This document shows, piece after piece, positions 5,572 through 12,457 of a stretch of DNA of 12,457 nucleotides. The DNA is from Acidimicrobiia bacterium (GTDB lineage Bacteria; Actinomycetota; Acidimicrobiia; Spongiisociales; UBA5794). The notes beneath the pieces are model-generated. The model made no database searches, had not been told where the DNA came from, and saw nothing but the letters and a program-made list of their open reading frames with translations. Position numbers and translations under genes: made by a program. Location: NCBI GenBank assembly GCA_030599515.1, contig JAUVNV010000051.1, positions 1-12,457 of the forward strand, in the 5' to 3' direction. Numbering within the stretch: position 1 is the first letter of the stretch; every line of letters begins with the position of its first letter.

Positions 5572-7425
5572 ATGCGGTGGTGGCTACTCGTCACGGTCGC
5601 GGCCGTTGCTCTGACGGCATGCAACGATGCCGCCATCCTCGGCCCCGACCCGGGCAGTGAGACGGAGACGGCGGGGAATACCGCCCTCTTCTGCCGCGCG
5701 TGGCCTGATGCCCGATCGACGATCCTGGGAGCCGTATCCGGGACGACATCGTTCGATCTGGTCGGTGACCGATCCGTCGGACTCGATCGGAACTTCGTGG
5801 ACTCGGACGCGACACTGGCCGATGTCGACCGAACGGTACCGGCTGACGTGCGCTCCGAGTGGGACCGGGCGTACGGGGCCTACGCCCGTGTGAGCGACCT
5901 CCTGTTCGTGACCGGATACACCGAAGGCGTGATCCGTCCGGTTCACGTGACGATGGCGTTCGGCGACCGGGGGCCCGAGGGAGTGGTCGCCGACGCCGAG
6001 GCGGCCGTCGCCGATATCGACGACTGGGCGATCGAAGCGTGCGGCGACTTCTGCTCTCGGTGGCCGGAACTCGAACCGGTCCTCCGCTATGAGGAGCACT
6101 TCGATTGGGAGCAGTGGGCACAGAACCTCGATCGCTACGAGTTGTCTCTCCAGATCGGGGCACGTCTTGTTCCAGAAGAGGTTCGGGCGGCCTGGGAGAC
6201 CGCAGCCGACATCCAGGCCCGGCGCTTCGCCATGTTCCGCGGGAACGCCTTCCAGTTCGACATCGACGAGGAGTCTGCGCTGCGCGAATGGGGGGTGCTG
6301 CCGTGGGAGGAGGCCAAGGCGGCGTCCGATGCCGCTCTCGACCGGATCGGCGCCTGGGTCGAGGCGAACTGCGACCCGGGTGCGGTCACGACCGGAGCGC
6401 CCGGGTCGCTCTCCATCCGCATGGTCCCGCACGAGCACCTGACGACCCGGACGGTGTTTGCGACGCTGCTGCCTGCCGGAACCGACTTCGCGACGGTGCG
6501 CAGCGTCGATTCATACCTGGCGGCTGCCTGCATGAGTGTCAACGAGTCGCCGGAGGAGTGGGAACGGAGCCTCGAACACGCCGCCGAGCAGGCAGCAGGG
6601 ACCGGCATGACCGCCGAGGAGTTCGCTCTCGAGCATTGGGTCGAGGCGTATCCGCTCCAGCCACTCCGAGAGGAGGGCGAGTACTACGCGTTCAGCGTGT
6701 GCAACCTCATCCGCCATGAGGAGGGCGAGGCAATCGTCCCGGGCGGTTCCTATGAGCTCTTCGTCGGTGCCTACACCGGACACCCCGGCAACTACGGCGT
6801 CTACTTCGCGGCGCCGGAGTACTGCACCCAGTTCCCCGTGACCGTCAACGGTGACACGGTCATCGACCTCCCGGTCCTCGAGCCGTGTGAGCTGGATCCC
6901 GTCGGGAGACCCGAAGAGATCGCCAGGAGGATCCTCCCTCCGTTCGAGGCGGGGGGCACACTGCGGGTCGAGCTCGACGGTGCCCTCGCGCCGGAGGGCT
7001 TCGATCATTGTGGGTTGAACGCGGTGCTGCTCCCCGCGGGGACGATGCTCAACGACGTCGGGAGAGGCGACGTATGGCCGAACGGTGTGTTCAGCCTGGG
7101 TAGACAGAACCCCGAGCACGTCGAAGGCGGAGACGAGCAACGCTGGGCCAAGGCTCCGGGCCTCGTTCCGATCCTGCCTGCTCCTCCTTCCGGAACGGGC
7201 GAAGTTGGTCTCCAGGTTCACATTCGAGGCGACGGGCCGTGGGATACCTTCTTCCCCGATCCCGTTCCGCTCGCCGCCGGCCTCTACGACCTCCGGATCG
7301 AAGAGAGCTGCCATAGAGAAGGCGAAGACTTCGAATTCCTGCGGTGTGGAGTCGTGACCGTCGAGGTGGACGGCGACACGGTGGTGCAGATGCCCGAGTT
7401 GGAGGATTGCTCATGGCCGGAGTGA
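5572..7425 (+). CDS. Secreted lipoprotein of unknown function with tandem A-A-B-B domain duplication
   Basis: A 617-residue precursor that I cannot assign to a known family. The N-terminus is a lipoprotein signal peptide: short, hydrophobic, ending in the lipobox LTAC with C17 as lipidation site, so the mature protein should be anchored outside the cell membrane. Two A units follow (about 40-157 and 160-267). Each opens FCxxWP and carries VPxxVRxxW (89-97, 200-208). Each closes with a helix and cysteine (IDDWAIEAC, IGAWVEANC), leaving one cysteine at each end (C41/C157, C161/C267). Two B units follow (about 278-440 and 461-614). Each opens with a strand and ATLLPAGT or AVLLPAGT, and closes with VTVxxDGDTVxxxPxLExC or its NGDTV variant. 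Each B unit holds four cysteines (C320, C377, C418, C439; C480, C580, C592, C613), probably disulfide-bonded. It overlaps the next ABC gene by 13 bases, so it is probably a partner of that transporter. Confidence 0.85.
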   Translation: MRWWLLVTVAAVALTACNDAAILGPDPGSETETAGNTALFCRAWPDARSTILGAVSGTTSFDLVGDRSVGLDRNFVDSDATLADVDRTVPADVRSEWDRAYGAYARVSDLLFVTGYTEGVIRPVHVTMAFGDRGPEGVVADAEAAVADIDDWAIEACGDFCSRWPELEPVLRYEEHFDWEQWAQNLDRYELSLQIGARLVPEEVRAAWETAADIQARRFAMFRGNAFQFDIDEESALREWGVLPWEEAKAASDAALDRIGAWVEANCDPGAVTTGAPGSLSIRMVPHEHLTTRTVFATLLPAGTDFATVRSVDSYLAAACMSVNESPEEWERSLEHAAEQAAGTGMTAEEFALEHWVEAYPLQPLREEGEYYAFSVCNLIRHEEGEAIVPGGSYELFVGAYTGHPGNYGVYFAAPEYCTQFPVTVNGDTVIDLPVLEPCELDPVGRPEEIARRILPPFEAGGTLRVELDGALAPEGFDHCGLNAVLLPAGTMLNDVGRGDVWPNGVFSLGRQNPEHVEGGDEQRWAKAPGLVPILPAPPSGTGEVGLQVHIRGDGPWDTFFPDPVPLAAGLYDLRIEESCHREGEDFEFLRCGVVTVEVDGDTVVQMPELEDCSWPE

Positions 7426-8351
7426 TCGAGACCCGGGGTCTGCGCAAACGCTATCGCAGGGTGGATGCCCTTCGGGGTCTCGACCTCGAGGTCCCCGAAG
7501 GTTCGATCTGCGGCTTCCTCGGTCCGAACGGCGCCGGGAAGACGACCACGATGAGGATCCTCATGGGGCTCATCCGGCCGTCGGAGGGGTGGGCGTCGGT
7601 GTTGGGCGACGACATCGAAGGGAACGGCCTCGCAACGCGGTCCCGTATCGGCTACCTGCCCCAAGACCCGTCGTTCTTCCCGCGGGCCACGGTGCGCAAC
7701 ACGCTGCGGTTCGTCGTCCACCGATACGCCTCCGGGTCGAGGTCGGCGATCGAATCGAGCGTCGACGAGACCCTCGATCTCGTGGGTCTCGGCGACCGGG
7801 CCGATCGGAAGGTGAAGGCATTGTCCGGTGGTGAACGGCGGCGTCTCGGAATCGGCCAGGCGGTCATCGGAGATCCCGATCTGCTCATCCTCGACGAGCC
7901 GTCTGTCGGGCTCGACCCCGAGGGCCGGAGCCAGGTGCTGGATCTGCTCGAAGGTCTCAAAGAGCGGATGACGATCTTCTACTCGAGTCACATCCTCGAC
8001 GATGTGGAACGGGTCGCCGACCACGTCATCGTCCTCGACCACGGGGAGATCATCGAGCAGGGGCCCATGGCGTCCTTCCTCGGCGGAGGCGCCGCGACGT
8101 ATCGGGTCGTCCTCGACGGCGATGATGCCGCGGCGATCGACAGCCTCGGCCGCGAACCGTGGGTCGGTGCGACCCGGATGCTCGAGCCGAGAGCGTGGGA
8201 GATCGACGTCACCGACAGGGAGGCTGCCGAGCATGATCTACTGCGGATGCTCCACGGGTACGACGGAACCAGGGTGATGGAGTTGCGTTCGGAGCAGCGC
8301 GACCTCGAAGACATCTATCTCGACCTTGTGGGGGCCGGCGATGACGAGTGA
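7413..8351 (+). CDS. ABC transporter ATP-binding protein 1
   Basis: A 312-residue ATPase powering the ABC-2-type permease encoded next. Walker A is GPNGAGKTT (37-45), the Q-loop Q84 (GYLPQDP), the signature LSGGERRR (137-144), Walker B LLILDEP (157-163), the D-loop GLDP, and the switch H193 in SSHILDD. All catalytic residues are present. A C-terminal extension of about 85 residues ends in LEDIYLDLVGAGDDE and is shared with the second ATPase of the operon, as in export-type CcmA-like ATPases. The ATG at 7413 has GGAGGA at 7401-7406 and lies inside the end of the lipoprotein gene in another frame, indicating translational coupling. The closest relative visible is ATPase 2 at 9174-10127: both share RGLDLEVPxGSICGFLGPNGAGKTTTM-type sequence. 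The substrate is unknown. Confidence 0.93.
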   Translation: MAGVIETRGLRKRYRRVDALRGLDLEVPEGSICGFLGPNGAGKTTTMRILMGLIRPSEGWASVLGDDIEGNGLATRSRIGYLPQDPSFFPRATVRNTLRFVVHRYASGSRSAIESSVDETLDLVGLGDRADRKVKALSGGERRRLGIGQAVIGDPDLLILDEPSVGLDPEGRSQVLDLLEGLKERMTIFYSSHILDDVERVADHVIVLDHGEIIEQGPMASFLGGGAATYRVVLDGDDAAAIDSLGREPWVGATRMLEPRAWEIDVTDREAAEHDLLRMLHGYDGTRVMELRSEQRDLEDIYLDLVGAGDDE

Positions 8352-9177
8352 GGCGGCAACGCTGCGACGCATCGACACGGTGTCCCCGCTTCGCGGCCTC
8401 GGCGGGCTGCTCTTGGTCGAGCTGCGAGGTTGGTTCCCGTGGCGTGCCCTGTTCCTCACGATCGCCGGTTTCGGCGTGTTCGCCATGAACTACTTCGGGT
8501 GGCGAGCCAGCAACACCGAGTTCGGCGCACTGCTCCTCCCCTTCCTGGGCTTGTGGATCATGATGCTGCTGCTGTCGGTGGTCTCGCTCACGGAGGGCTC
8601 TGTGCTCGGCGAGATCGAGCGAGGCACGGCATCCTGGCTGGTGGGGCTGCCGATCGGGCGACCGGCCGTGATCCTCGCCAAGTTCCTCGCCGCATCTGCG
8701 GGCATCACAGCGGCCGTGTTCGTGACCGGAACCGCCCTGTATCCGGTCCTCCTCGAAACATCCGGTTGGGGAAGGTCGGAGTTCAGGGTGTCGGAACTCA
8801 CTGAGGTCACCGGTGGGCCGATCGGCATGTGGGGGCGCTTCACGAGCCTCGTCGACTTCGGCGGGTGGATCGGACTGCTGCTCGCGCTGTCGGTGTTCCT
8901 CATGTTCGCCATTGCAGTGATGATCCTCTTCGGCACGACGATCCGATCCCGAACTGCCGTCTTCGGCCTCGGACTCGGCCTCGTGGGAGCGTTCGGTGCA
9001 GCCGCGTTCGCAGGTTCGTTCGCCGCAGCATCGCCGGCCGGTCTGATCCGGGTGATCATCGACGTCGCTCAGGGCAAGACCCCTTCGGTGGTGATCCCGT
9101 TCTTCGCGTCGCTCCTCTGGACCGCTCTGGTGCTGTTCCTCGCCGTGTGGCGCTTCGATCGGAGGGAGCTCGCATGA
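8341..9177 (+). CDS. ABC-2-type transporter permease 1
   Basis: A 278-residue integral membrane protein with about six hydrophobic segments (35-52, 62-84, 112-135, 174-198, 206-228, 249-270). Between segments 2 and 3 is GEIERGTASWLVGLPIGRPA, the amphipathic coupling-helix motif typical of ABC-2 permeases (compare REKGTLE in others). This points to an exporter-class permease. The ATG at 8341 overlaps the ATPase 1 stop by 11 bases; only a weak G-rich ribosome site precedes it, so translation is probably coupled. Shared features with permease 2 (GE-x3-G-x-ASW-x-V and PAGLI before the last segment) suggest common ancestry. The transported molecule cannot be inferred. Confidence 0.88.
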   Translation: MTSEAATLRRIDTVSPLRGLGGLLLVELRGWFPWRALFLTIAGFGVFAMNYFGWRASNTEFGALLLPFLGLWIMMLLLSVVSLTEGSVLGEIERGTASWLVGLPIGRPAVILAKFLAASAGITAAVFVTGTALYPVLLETSGWGRSEFRVSELTEVTGGPIGMWGRFTSLVDFGGWIGLLLALSVFLMFAIAVMILFGTTIRSRTAVFGLGLGLVGAFGAAAFAGSFAAASPAGLIRVIIDVAQGKTPSVVIPFFASLLWTALVLFLAVWRFDRRELA

Positions 9178-10127
9178 CGGCTCCGGCGATCGAGATCCGG
9201 CAGCTTCGGAAGAAGTACCGCAAGGTCGAAGCGCTCCGCGGTCTGGACCTGGAAGTCCCGCGCGGATCGATTTGCGGGTTCCTTGGTCCGAACGGCGCAG
9301 GGAAGACCACGACGATGAAGATCCTCCTGGGCCTGATCCGGCCGTCAGGCGGCTGGGCAGCCGTGCTCGGCGACGACGTTCGGACACACGGTCTCGTGGC
9401 GCGAAGCCGGATCGGTTACCTGCCACAGGACCCGGTGTTCCCGAAGCACCAGACGGTTCGTGGAGTCGTGTCGTACGTCGCCCGCCTCTATCCGGGACAT
9501 CCGCACGGCCGGGCGCTACGCACGCGAGTCGACGGTCTGCTCGATCGTGTCGGCATGGCGGACAAGGCGCGGCGGCGGGTGCGCGGCCTCTCCGGTGGCG
9601 AGCGGCAGCGTCTCGGGGTCGCCCAGGCGCTCGTTGCGGACCCGGACCTCGTGGTCATGGACGAGCCGTCGGCCGGTCTCGACCCGGTGGGGCGGCGCGA
9701 CATGCTTGACCTCATCGCCGAGATCGGCGGGGATACGACCGTCTTCTACTCCACGCACATCCTGGACGACGTCGAGCGGGTGAGCGACACGGTTGTGATG
9801 ATCAACAATGGACGAGCCGTCGCTGCGGGACCGCTCGATTCGATCCTCGAGGCGTCTAACTCCGACTACTTCGTACGGTTGCGGGGTGAAACGAAAGGCA
9901 CCCTCGCCAGGTTGACGGCCGAGTCGTGGGTGCAGAACGTGGATGCCCGGCGGCGGGGAGAGGTCGAGCAGTGGAATGTGCGGGTGACCGATAGCGCAGT
10001 CGCCGCGGATCGACTCGTACCGGCCCTTCTCGCCGACGATGGGTGCGACATCCTTGAGTTCCATCTCAGCGATCATCGTCTCGAAGATGCGTACCTCGAG
10101 ATCGTGGGTGCCGACGATGGCGATTGA
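9174..10127 (+). CDS. ABC transporter ATP-binding protein 2
   Basis: A 317-residue ATPase paralogous to ATPase 1. Walker A is GPNGAGKTT (38-46), the Q-loop Q85, the signature LSGGERQR (139-146), Walker B VVMDEPSAGLD (160-170) and the switch H195 in STHILDD; all are intact. The C-terminal extension ends in LEDAYLEIVGADDGD, parallel to the end of ATPase 1. The start ATG at 9174 forms an ATGA overlap with the permease 1 stop and has a strong GGAGGGAG at 9161-9168. A longer in-frame extension back to 8829 only reads permease 1 out of frame and is rejected. Two complete ATPases suggest either a heterodimeric transporter or two parallel transporters. Confidence 0.93.
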   Translation: MTAPAIEIRQLRKKYRKVEALRGLDLEVPRGSICGFLGPNGAGKTTTMKILLGLIRPSGGWAAVLGDDVRTHGLVARSRIGYLPQDPVFPKHQTVRGVVSYVARLYPGHPHGRALRTRVDGLLDRVGMADKARRRVRGLSGGERQRLGVAQALVADPDLVVMDEPSAGLDPVGRRDMLDLIAEIGGDTTVFYSTHILDDVERVSDTVVMINNGRAVAAGPLDSILEASNSDYFVRLRGETKGTLARLTAESWVQNVDARRRGEVEQWNVRVTDSAVAADRLVPALLADDGCDILEFHLSDHRLEDAYLEIVGADDGD

Positions 10128-10911
10128 CGGAGCCACGGCTCGTGTTGCGTGGGTAGGTTCGGCAGGTGTCCTGCGCGGCGAGCTCGTCCGGTGGTTCGGC
10201 ACCCGGGGTGTGTTCCATCTCGTCTTCTGGCTGCTGATGATCGATGGGTGGCTCTACTTCACCGTCGTGACCAAGCACGTGCCGTTCGGCGGTCTCGGGT
10301 ACCAGTCGCTGATCAACATGCTCGTGTTGTTCGTTCCGCCCGCCGCCATCGTGCTCACTGAAGCAACGGTGGTCGGGGAGTACCGCAGCGGGGTCGCGTC
10401 ATGGACGGTGTCCAAGCCGGTCCCACGGTGGGGATACGTCGGCGGCAAGCTCGCGGGCCTGTGGATCGGGCTGTCGGCGACTGCGATCTTCATCCCCGGG
10501 CTCGTTGCCTACTGGTGGTTGCCGAAGGTGCAGCCCTACCGATTCGTCACACCGGAGGCCCCGCCGCTCGGTCGGTTCCTCATCACCCTCCTGATCGTCG
10601 CGCTCGTTGTGGCGTTCTTCATCACGCTGACGGCGTTCCTCGGAACGGTGATCCGGCGCCGCGGCGTCGTGGCCCTGATCGCCTTGTTCGCGTACTTCTT
10701 CAGCCGGATCCCTCCGCGATGGCTTTGGCGCGGATGGGACACCTACACGCCGGCGGGCCTGATCAGCGATCAGATGGGCACCTGGGCTCCGGTGACCGAG
10801 TACGTCTACGGCGATCCTCTCGGCGCAACGAGCGCCGTGGTGTGGACGATCGTCGCTTCGTTGGTGTTCACAACAGGTGCCGCGCTGGTCTACCGACGCC
10901 TCGAGTTTTAG
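10117..10911 (+). CDS. ABC-2-type transporter permease 2
   Basis: A 264-residue membrane protein with about six hydrophobic segments (33-52, 63-84, 110-133, 154-177, 182-198, 236-258). The coupling-helix region GEYRSGVASWTVSKPVPRW (88-106) corresponds to that of permease 1. The loop before segment 6 has TPAGLI and ends in an aromatic, charged tail YRRLEF. The ATG at 10117 overlaps the ATPase 2 stop by 11 bases, exactly as in the first pair, with only a weak ribosome site; an in-frame start at 10039 would lie deep in ATPase 2 and is less likely. It is the last gene of the operon and ends 9 bases before the convergent vapC. Confidence 0.86.
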   Translation: MAIDGATARVAWVGSAGVLRGELVRWFGTRGVFHLVFWLLMIDGWLYFTVVTKHVPFGGLGYQSLINMLVLFVPPAAIVLTEATVVGEYRSGVASWTVSKPVPRWGYVGGKLAGLWIGLSATAIFIPGLVAYWWLPKVQPYRFVTPEAPPLGRFLITLLIVALVVAFFITLTAFLGTVIRRRGVVALIALFAYFFSRIPPRWLWRGWDTYTPAGLISDQMGTWAPVTEYVYGDPLGATSAVVWTIVASLVFTTGAALVYRRLEF

Positions 10912-10915
10912 GCGT
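10896..10915. terminator. Small hairpin across the permease 2 stop codon
   Basis: ACGCCT and AGGCGT form a perfect 6-bp stem around an eight-base loop that contains most of the stop region. It lies at the convergent junction of permease 2 and vapC. No T-run follows on either strand, so it is at best a weak bidirectional terminator. Confidence 0.25.
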
Positions 10916-10920
10916 GCCGA

Positions 10921-11352
10921 TCACGTGGTTCGCGGATCGATCCAGGTGAGACCGGGGAATCGGGCGAAGTCGCCGTCCGTCGACACCCACTCCGAGCCAG
11001 ACTCGATGGCGATCGCCGCGAGGTAGGCATCAGGAATCAAGCCACCTTTCGCCGAGGCCTCCTCTGCCAGCATGGTGAAGATGTCCCAGTGTCGGGGGCC
11101 GGGGTAGATGATCTCGGACTGGGGTTGGGCGCGAAGGATTTCTACGAACTCGATGGCCTCATCGAGTGGCGTCGGTGACCGGAAGATCCGGGGATGAGTG
11201 ACGATCCGGAGGAATCCACTCAACACGATCGGAGTTAGGCCGAAAGCTCCGGGTGCGGAGATCGTCTCATCGAGGATGGCGCGACACGGTTCGTGGTGCT
11301 CCGCGTCCTCTCGGAAGGCGTTGACGAGGACATTCACGTCGAAGAGTCTCAC
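10921..11352 (-). CDS. vapC: VapC-family PIN-domain ribonuclease toxin
   Basis: A 143-residue PIN-domain protein, the toxin of a type II toxin-antitoxin pair; such proteins are metal-dependent RNases that cleave tRNA or rRNA and block translation. Acidic residues expected at the metal site are D5 (FDVNVL), D108 (IPDAYLAA) and D126/D128 (STDGDF). The block VLSGFLRIVTHPRIF (43-57) is typical of one VapC subfamily; it has no glutamate where many PIN proteins carry the second acid. The C-terminus FARFPGL is also typical. The start is GTG at 11352, overlapping the vapB stop in a GTGA junction, so toxin synthesis is coupled to antitoxin. Confidence 0.92.
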   Translation of the reverse strand: MRLFDVNVLVNAFREDAEHHEPCRAILDETISAPGAFGLTPIVLSGFLRIVTHPRIFRSPTPLDEAIEFVEILRAQPQSEIIYPGPRHWDIFTMLAEEASAKGGLIPDAYLAAIAIESGSEWVSTDGDFARFPGLTWIDPRTT

Positions 11353-11588
11353 CGTCCCTCCATGAGGTCCAGCAGCGCCGCCGAATCATCGAGATCAACG
11401 CCCGGGAGTAAACCGTCGCCGGCGAACACGGGCAGTTCCGGTGTCGGGGACTCCTGCGCTCTGCGTCGCGCGGCGAGATGTCGCCGTACGGCCTCTTCGA
11501 TGAAGGCGGTCAGGCTCTGACTGGATGTTGCCGCCTCCGCCTTGGCCGCTGCAAGGAGATCATCGTCCATCCGAATCGTTGTCCGCAT
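11349..11588 (-). CDS. vapB: VapB-type antitoxin
   Basis: A 79-residue antitoxin. Residues 1-42 look like a ribbon-helix-helix DNA-binding domain: MRTTIRMDDDLL strand and helix, then SQSLTAFIEEAVRRHLAARR. Residues 43-79 are proline- and acid-rich (ESPTPELPVF, DLDDSAALLDLM) and should wrap around VapC to block its active site. The ATG at 11588 lies seven bases after the predicted -10, with no ribosome site, so the message is probably leaderless. The VapB-VapC complex is expected to bind the palindrome at 11607-11624 and repress its own promoter. Confidence 0.9.
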   Translation of the reverse strand: MRTTIRMDDDLLAAAKAEAATSSQSLTAFIEEAVRRHLAARRRAQESPTPELPVFAGDGLLPGVDLDDSAALLDLMEGR

Positions 11589-11595
11589 ACATCAA

Positions 11596-11624
11596 AACAT
11601 ATCTACTTGACATCAATATGTCAA
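11596..11624 (-). promoter_or_regulatory. Promoter of vapB-vapC
   Basis: On the minus strand a perfect -35 TTGACA (11624-11619) is followed after 17 bases by TATGTT (11601-11596), a four-of-six -10. The ATG of vapB begins seven bases further on, implying a leaderless transcript. The -35 overlaps the TGA stop of the amidohydrolase upstream. Confidence 0.75.
11607..11624. promoter_or_regulatory. Palindromic operator in the vapBC promoter
   Basis: TTGACAT and ATGTCAA are perfect 7-base arms around ATTG (minus strand). The site covers the -35 and the first half of the promoter spacer, where a bound VapB dimer would exclude RNA polymerase. The short region is visibly AT-richer than the flanking genes. 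Confidence 0.65.
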
Positions 11625-12457
11625 CCGTCGATGACTCGACCCGATCTGACGATCACCTGAGGTTCGAGCAGAGTCTCGAGGTGGTCTCGTGGATCGCTGT
11701 GGAAGAACACCGCGTCGGCCGGCATGCCGGGGGAGAAGCCGTGGGTGATTCCGAGGTAGTCGAAGGCGGCTCCCGTGATGGCGTGCAGTGCTGCTGGTGT
11801 CGAGAGTCCGAGTTCGTGGAGGCGGATCGCTTCGTGGGCGACCTTCCCGTGGGGGATGGCCAGGTCGGTGCCGGTGAGCACGGTGACGCCCAGGCGCTCC
11901 GCTTCGGGGAGGAGGTCCCGCACGTTGGCGACACCCCGGGCGAGCAGCCTGCCACCGGTGCTGTCGGCACCGAGCATCTCGATGATCGCTTCGGCTCCGA
12001 GGATCGTCGGTACCCAGGCGCCACCTCGTTCGGCCAGGCCGGGCAGATCGTCGCCGGTGAGGAACAACCCATGTTCGATTGAGTCGACGCCGGCGATGAC
12101 GGCCGGCCCGATTCCTTCGGGGGCCATCGTGTGAACGGCGATGCGCCGGCCCGCTGCGTGCGCCACTTCGACCGCCTTCGTCAGCGCAGCCTCGTCGTAG
12201 TTGGCGACCGTCCCCCGGCCTCTCCTCGGCCAGTCGCCGATGATCTTCACCCACTCGGCCCGTCCTCCTGCGGCCTGCCTCACCGCTGCGACGAGCCCTG
12301 CTTCATCGACCTCGTGCCCGTAGCCGGGGTAGTAGCCGTCGCGTGGGGCGATGATCCGTCCGGCCATCGTTGCGATGGGTCGTTCGGTAGGAGGCGCATC
12401 GAGGATCTCGAGCGAGACGTCGCTGGACGATCCCTTGTCGGCGATGAGAAGGACGCC
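11621..12457 (-). CDS. Amidohydrolase family protein, imidazolonepropionase-like (N-terminus outside the window)
   Basis: The last 278 residues of a metal-dependent hydrolase; the frame stays open to the window edge at 12457, so the N-terminal HxH metal motif is not seen. Counting from the edge, visible metal and active-site candidates are K71 in EWVKIIGDW (the carboxylated lysine position), H109 in IAVHTMAPEG, H129 in DSIEHGLFL and D198 in LTGTDLAIPHG. The end, GMPADAVFFHSDP followed by a VIVRSGRVIDG strand, is the usual beta-sandwich close of this family. The true substrate (cyclic amide, peptide or pesticide-like ester) cannot be told. An ATG at 12367 is internal: 30 in-frame codons upstream continue the family-like segment GVLLIADKGSS. 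Confidence 0.88.
   Translation of the reverse strand, partial: GVLLIADKGSSSDVSLEILDAPPTERPIATMAGRIIAPRDGYYPGYGHEVDEAGLVAAVRQAAGGRAEWVKIIGDWPRRGRGTVANYDEAALTKAVEVAHAAGRRIAVHTMAPEGIGPAVIAGVDSIEHGLFLTGDDLPGLAERGGAWVPTILGAEAIIEMLGADSTGGRLLARGVANVRDLLPEAERLGVTVLTGTDLAIPHGKVAHEAIRLHELGLSTPAALHAITGAAFDYLGITHGFSPGMPADAVFFHSDPRDHLETLLEPQVIVRSGRVIDG

Noticed and set aside
8829..9173. N-terminal extension of ATPase 2
   Set aside because: It is permease 1 read in another frame (arginine-rich); the ATG at 9174 has a strong ribosome site and an ATGA overlap.
8209..9426. A 405-codon minus-strand open frame across permease 1
   Set aside because: Low-complexity E/R/H-rich translation, antisense to two well-supported ABC genes.

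Overview
The window is GC-rich, densely coded DNA with strong G/C bias at third codon positions, short or overlapping gene junctions, clear GGAGG-type ribosome sites and two apparently leaderless transcripts. Together with a SigA/HrdB-like group 2 sigma factor, this suggests an actinobacterium, perhaps an uncultured lineage near Acidimicrobiia. That placement is inference; no rRNA or other marker gene is present.

Left part (1-5032), minus strand: a fadI-fadJ pair encodes a complete beta-oxidation spiral (thiolase, then fused enoyl-CoA hydratase/3-hydroxyacyl-CoA dehydrogenase), with a plausible terminator near the left edge. Upstream of fadI lies a sigma-70 family group 2 factor. The two non-coding gaps here (1-180 and 3662-3821) carry degenerate tandem repeats with a 7-bp period. 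The 248-bp gap right of the sigma gene holds two divergent promoters that flank and overlap a 20-bp perfect-arm palindrome; the rightward promoter drives a YigI-type hotdog acyl-CoA thioesterase (5033-5491) with no leader. Fatty-acyl-CoA chemistry therefore appears on both sides of this switch.

Middle part (5572-10911), plus strand: a tightly overlapped five-gene operon. The first product is a large lipoprotein that I do not recognise. It is built from two consecutive internal duplications (A-A-B-B) with paired cysteines. Then follow two successive ABC ATPase plus six-helix permease pairs, which look like a block duplication. This is the most novel-looking part of the window: a lipoprotein-linked double ABC-2-type transporter of unknown substrate.

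Right part (10912-12457), minus strand: a vapB-vapC toxin-antitoxin pair with a near-consensus promoter, palindromic operator and leaderless start sits directly behind an amidohydrolase whose N-terminus is cut off by the window end. The vap promoter overlaps the amidohydrolase stop codon.

No rRNA, tRNA, CRISPR, transposase or prophage sequence was seen. No stretch longer than 300 bases lacks a gene.
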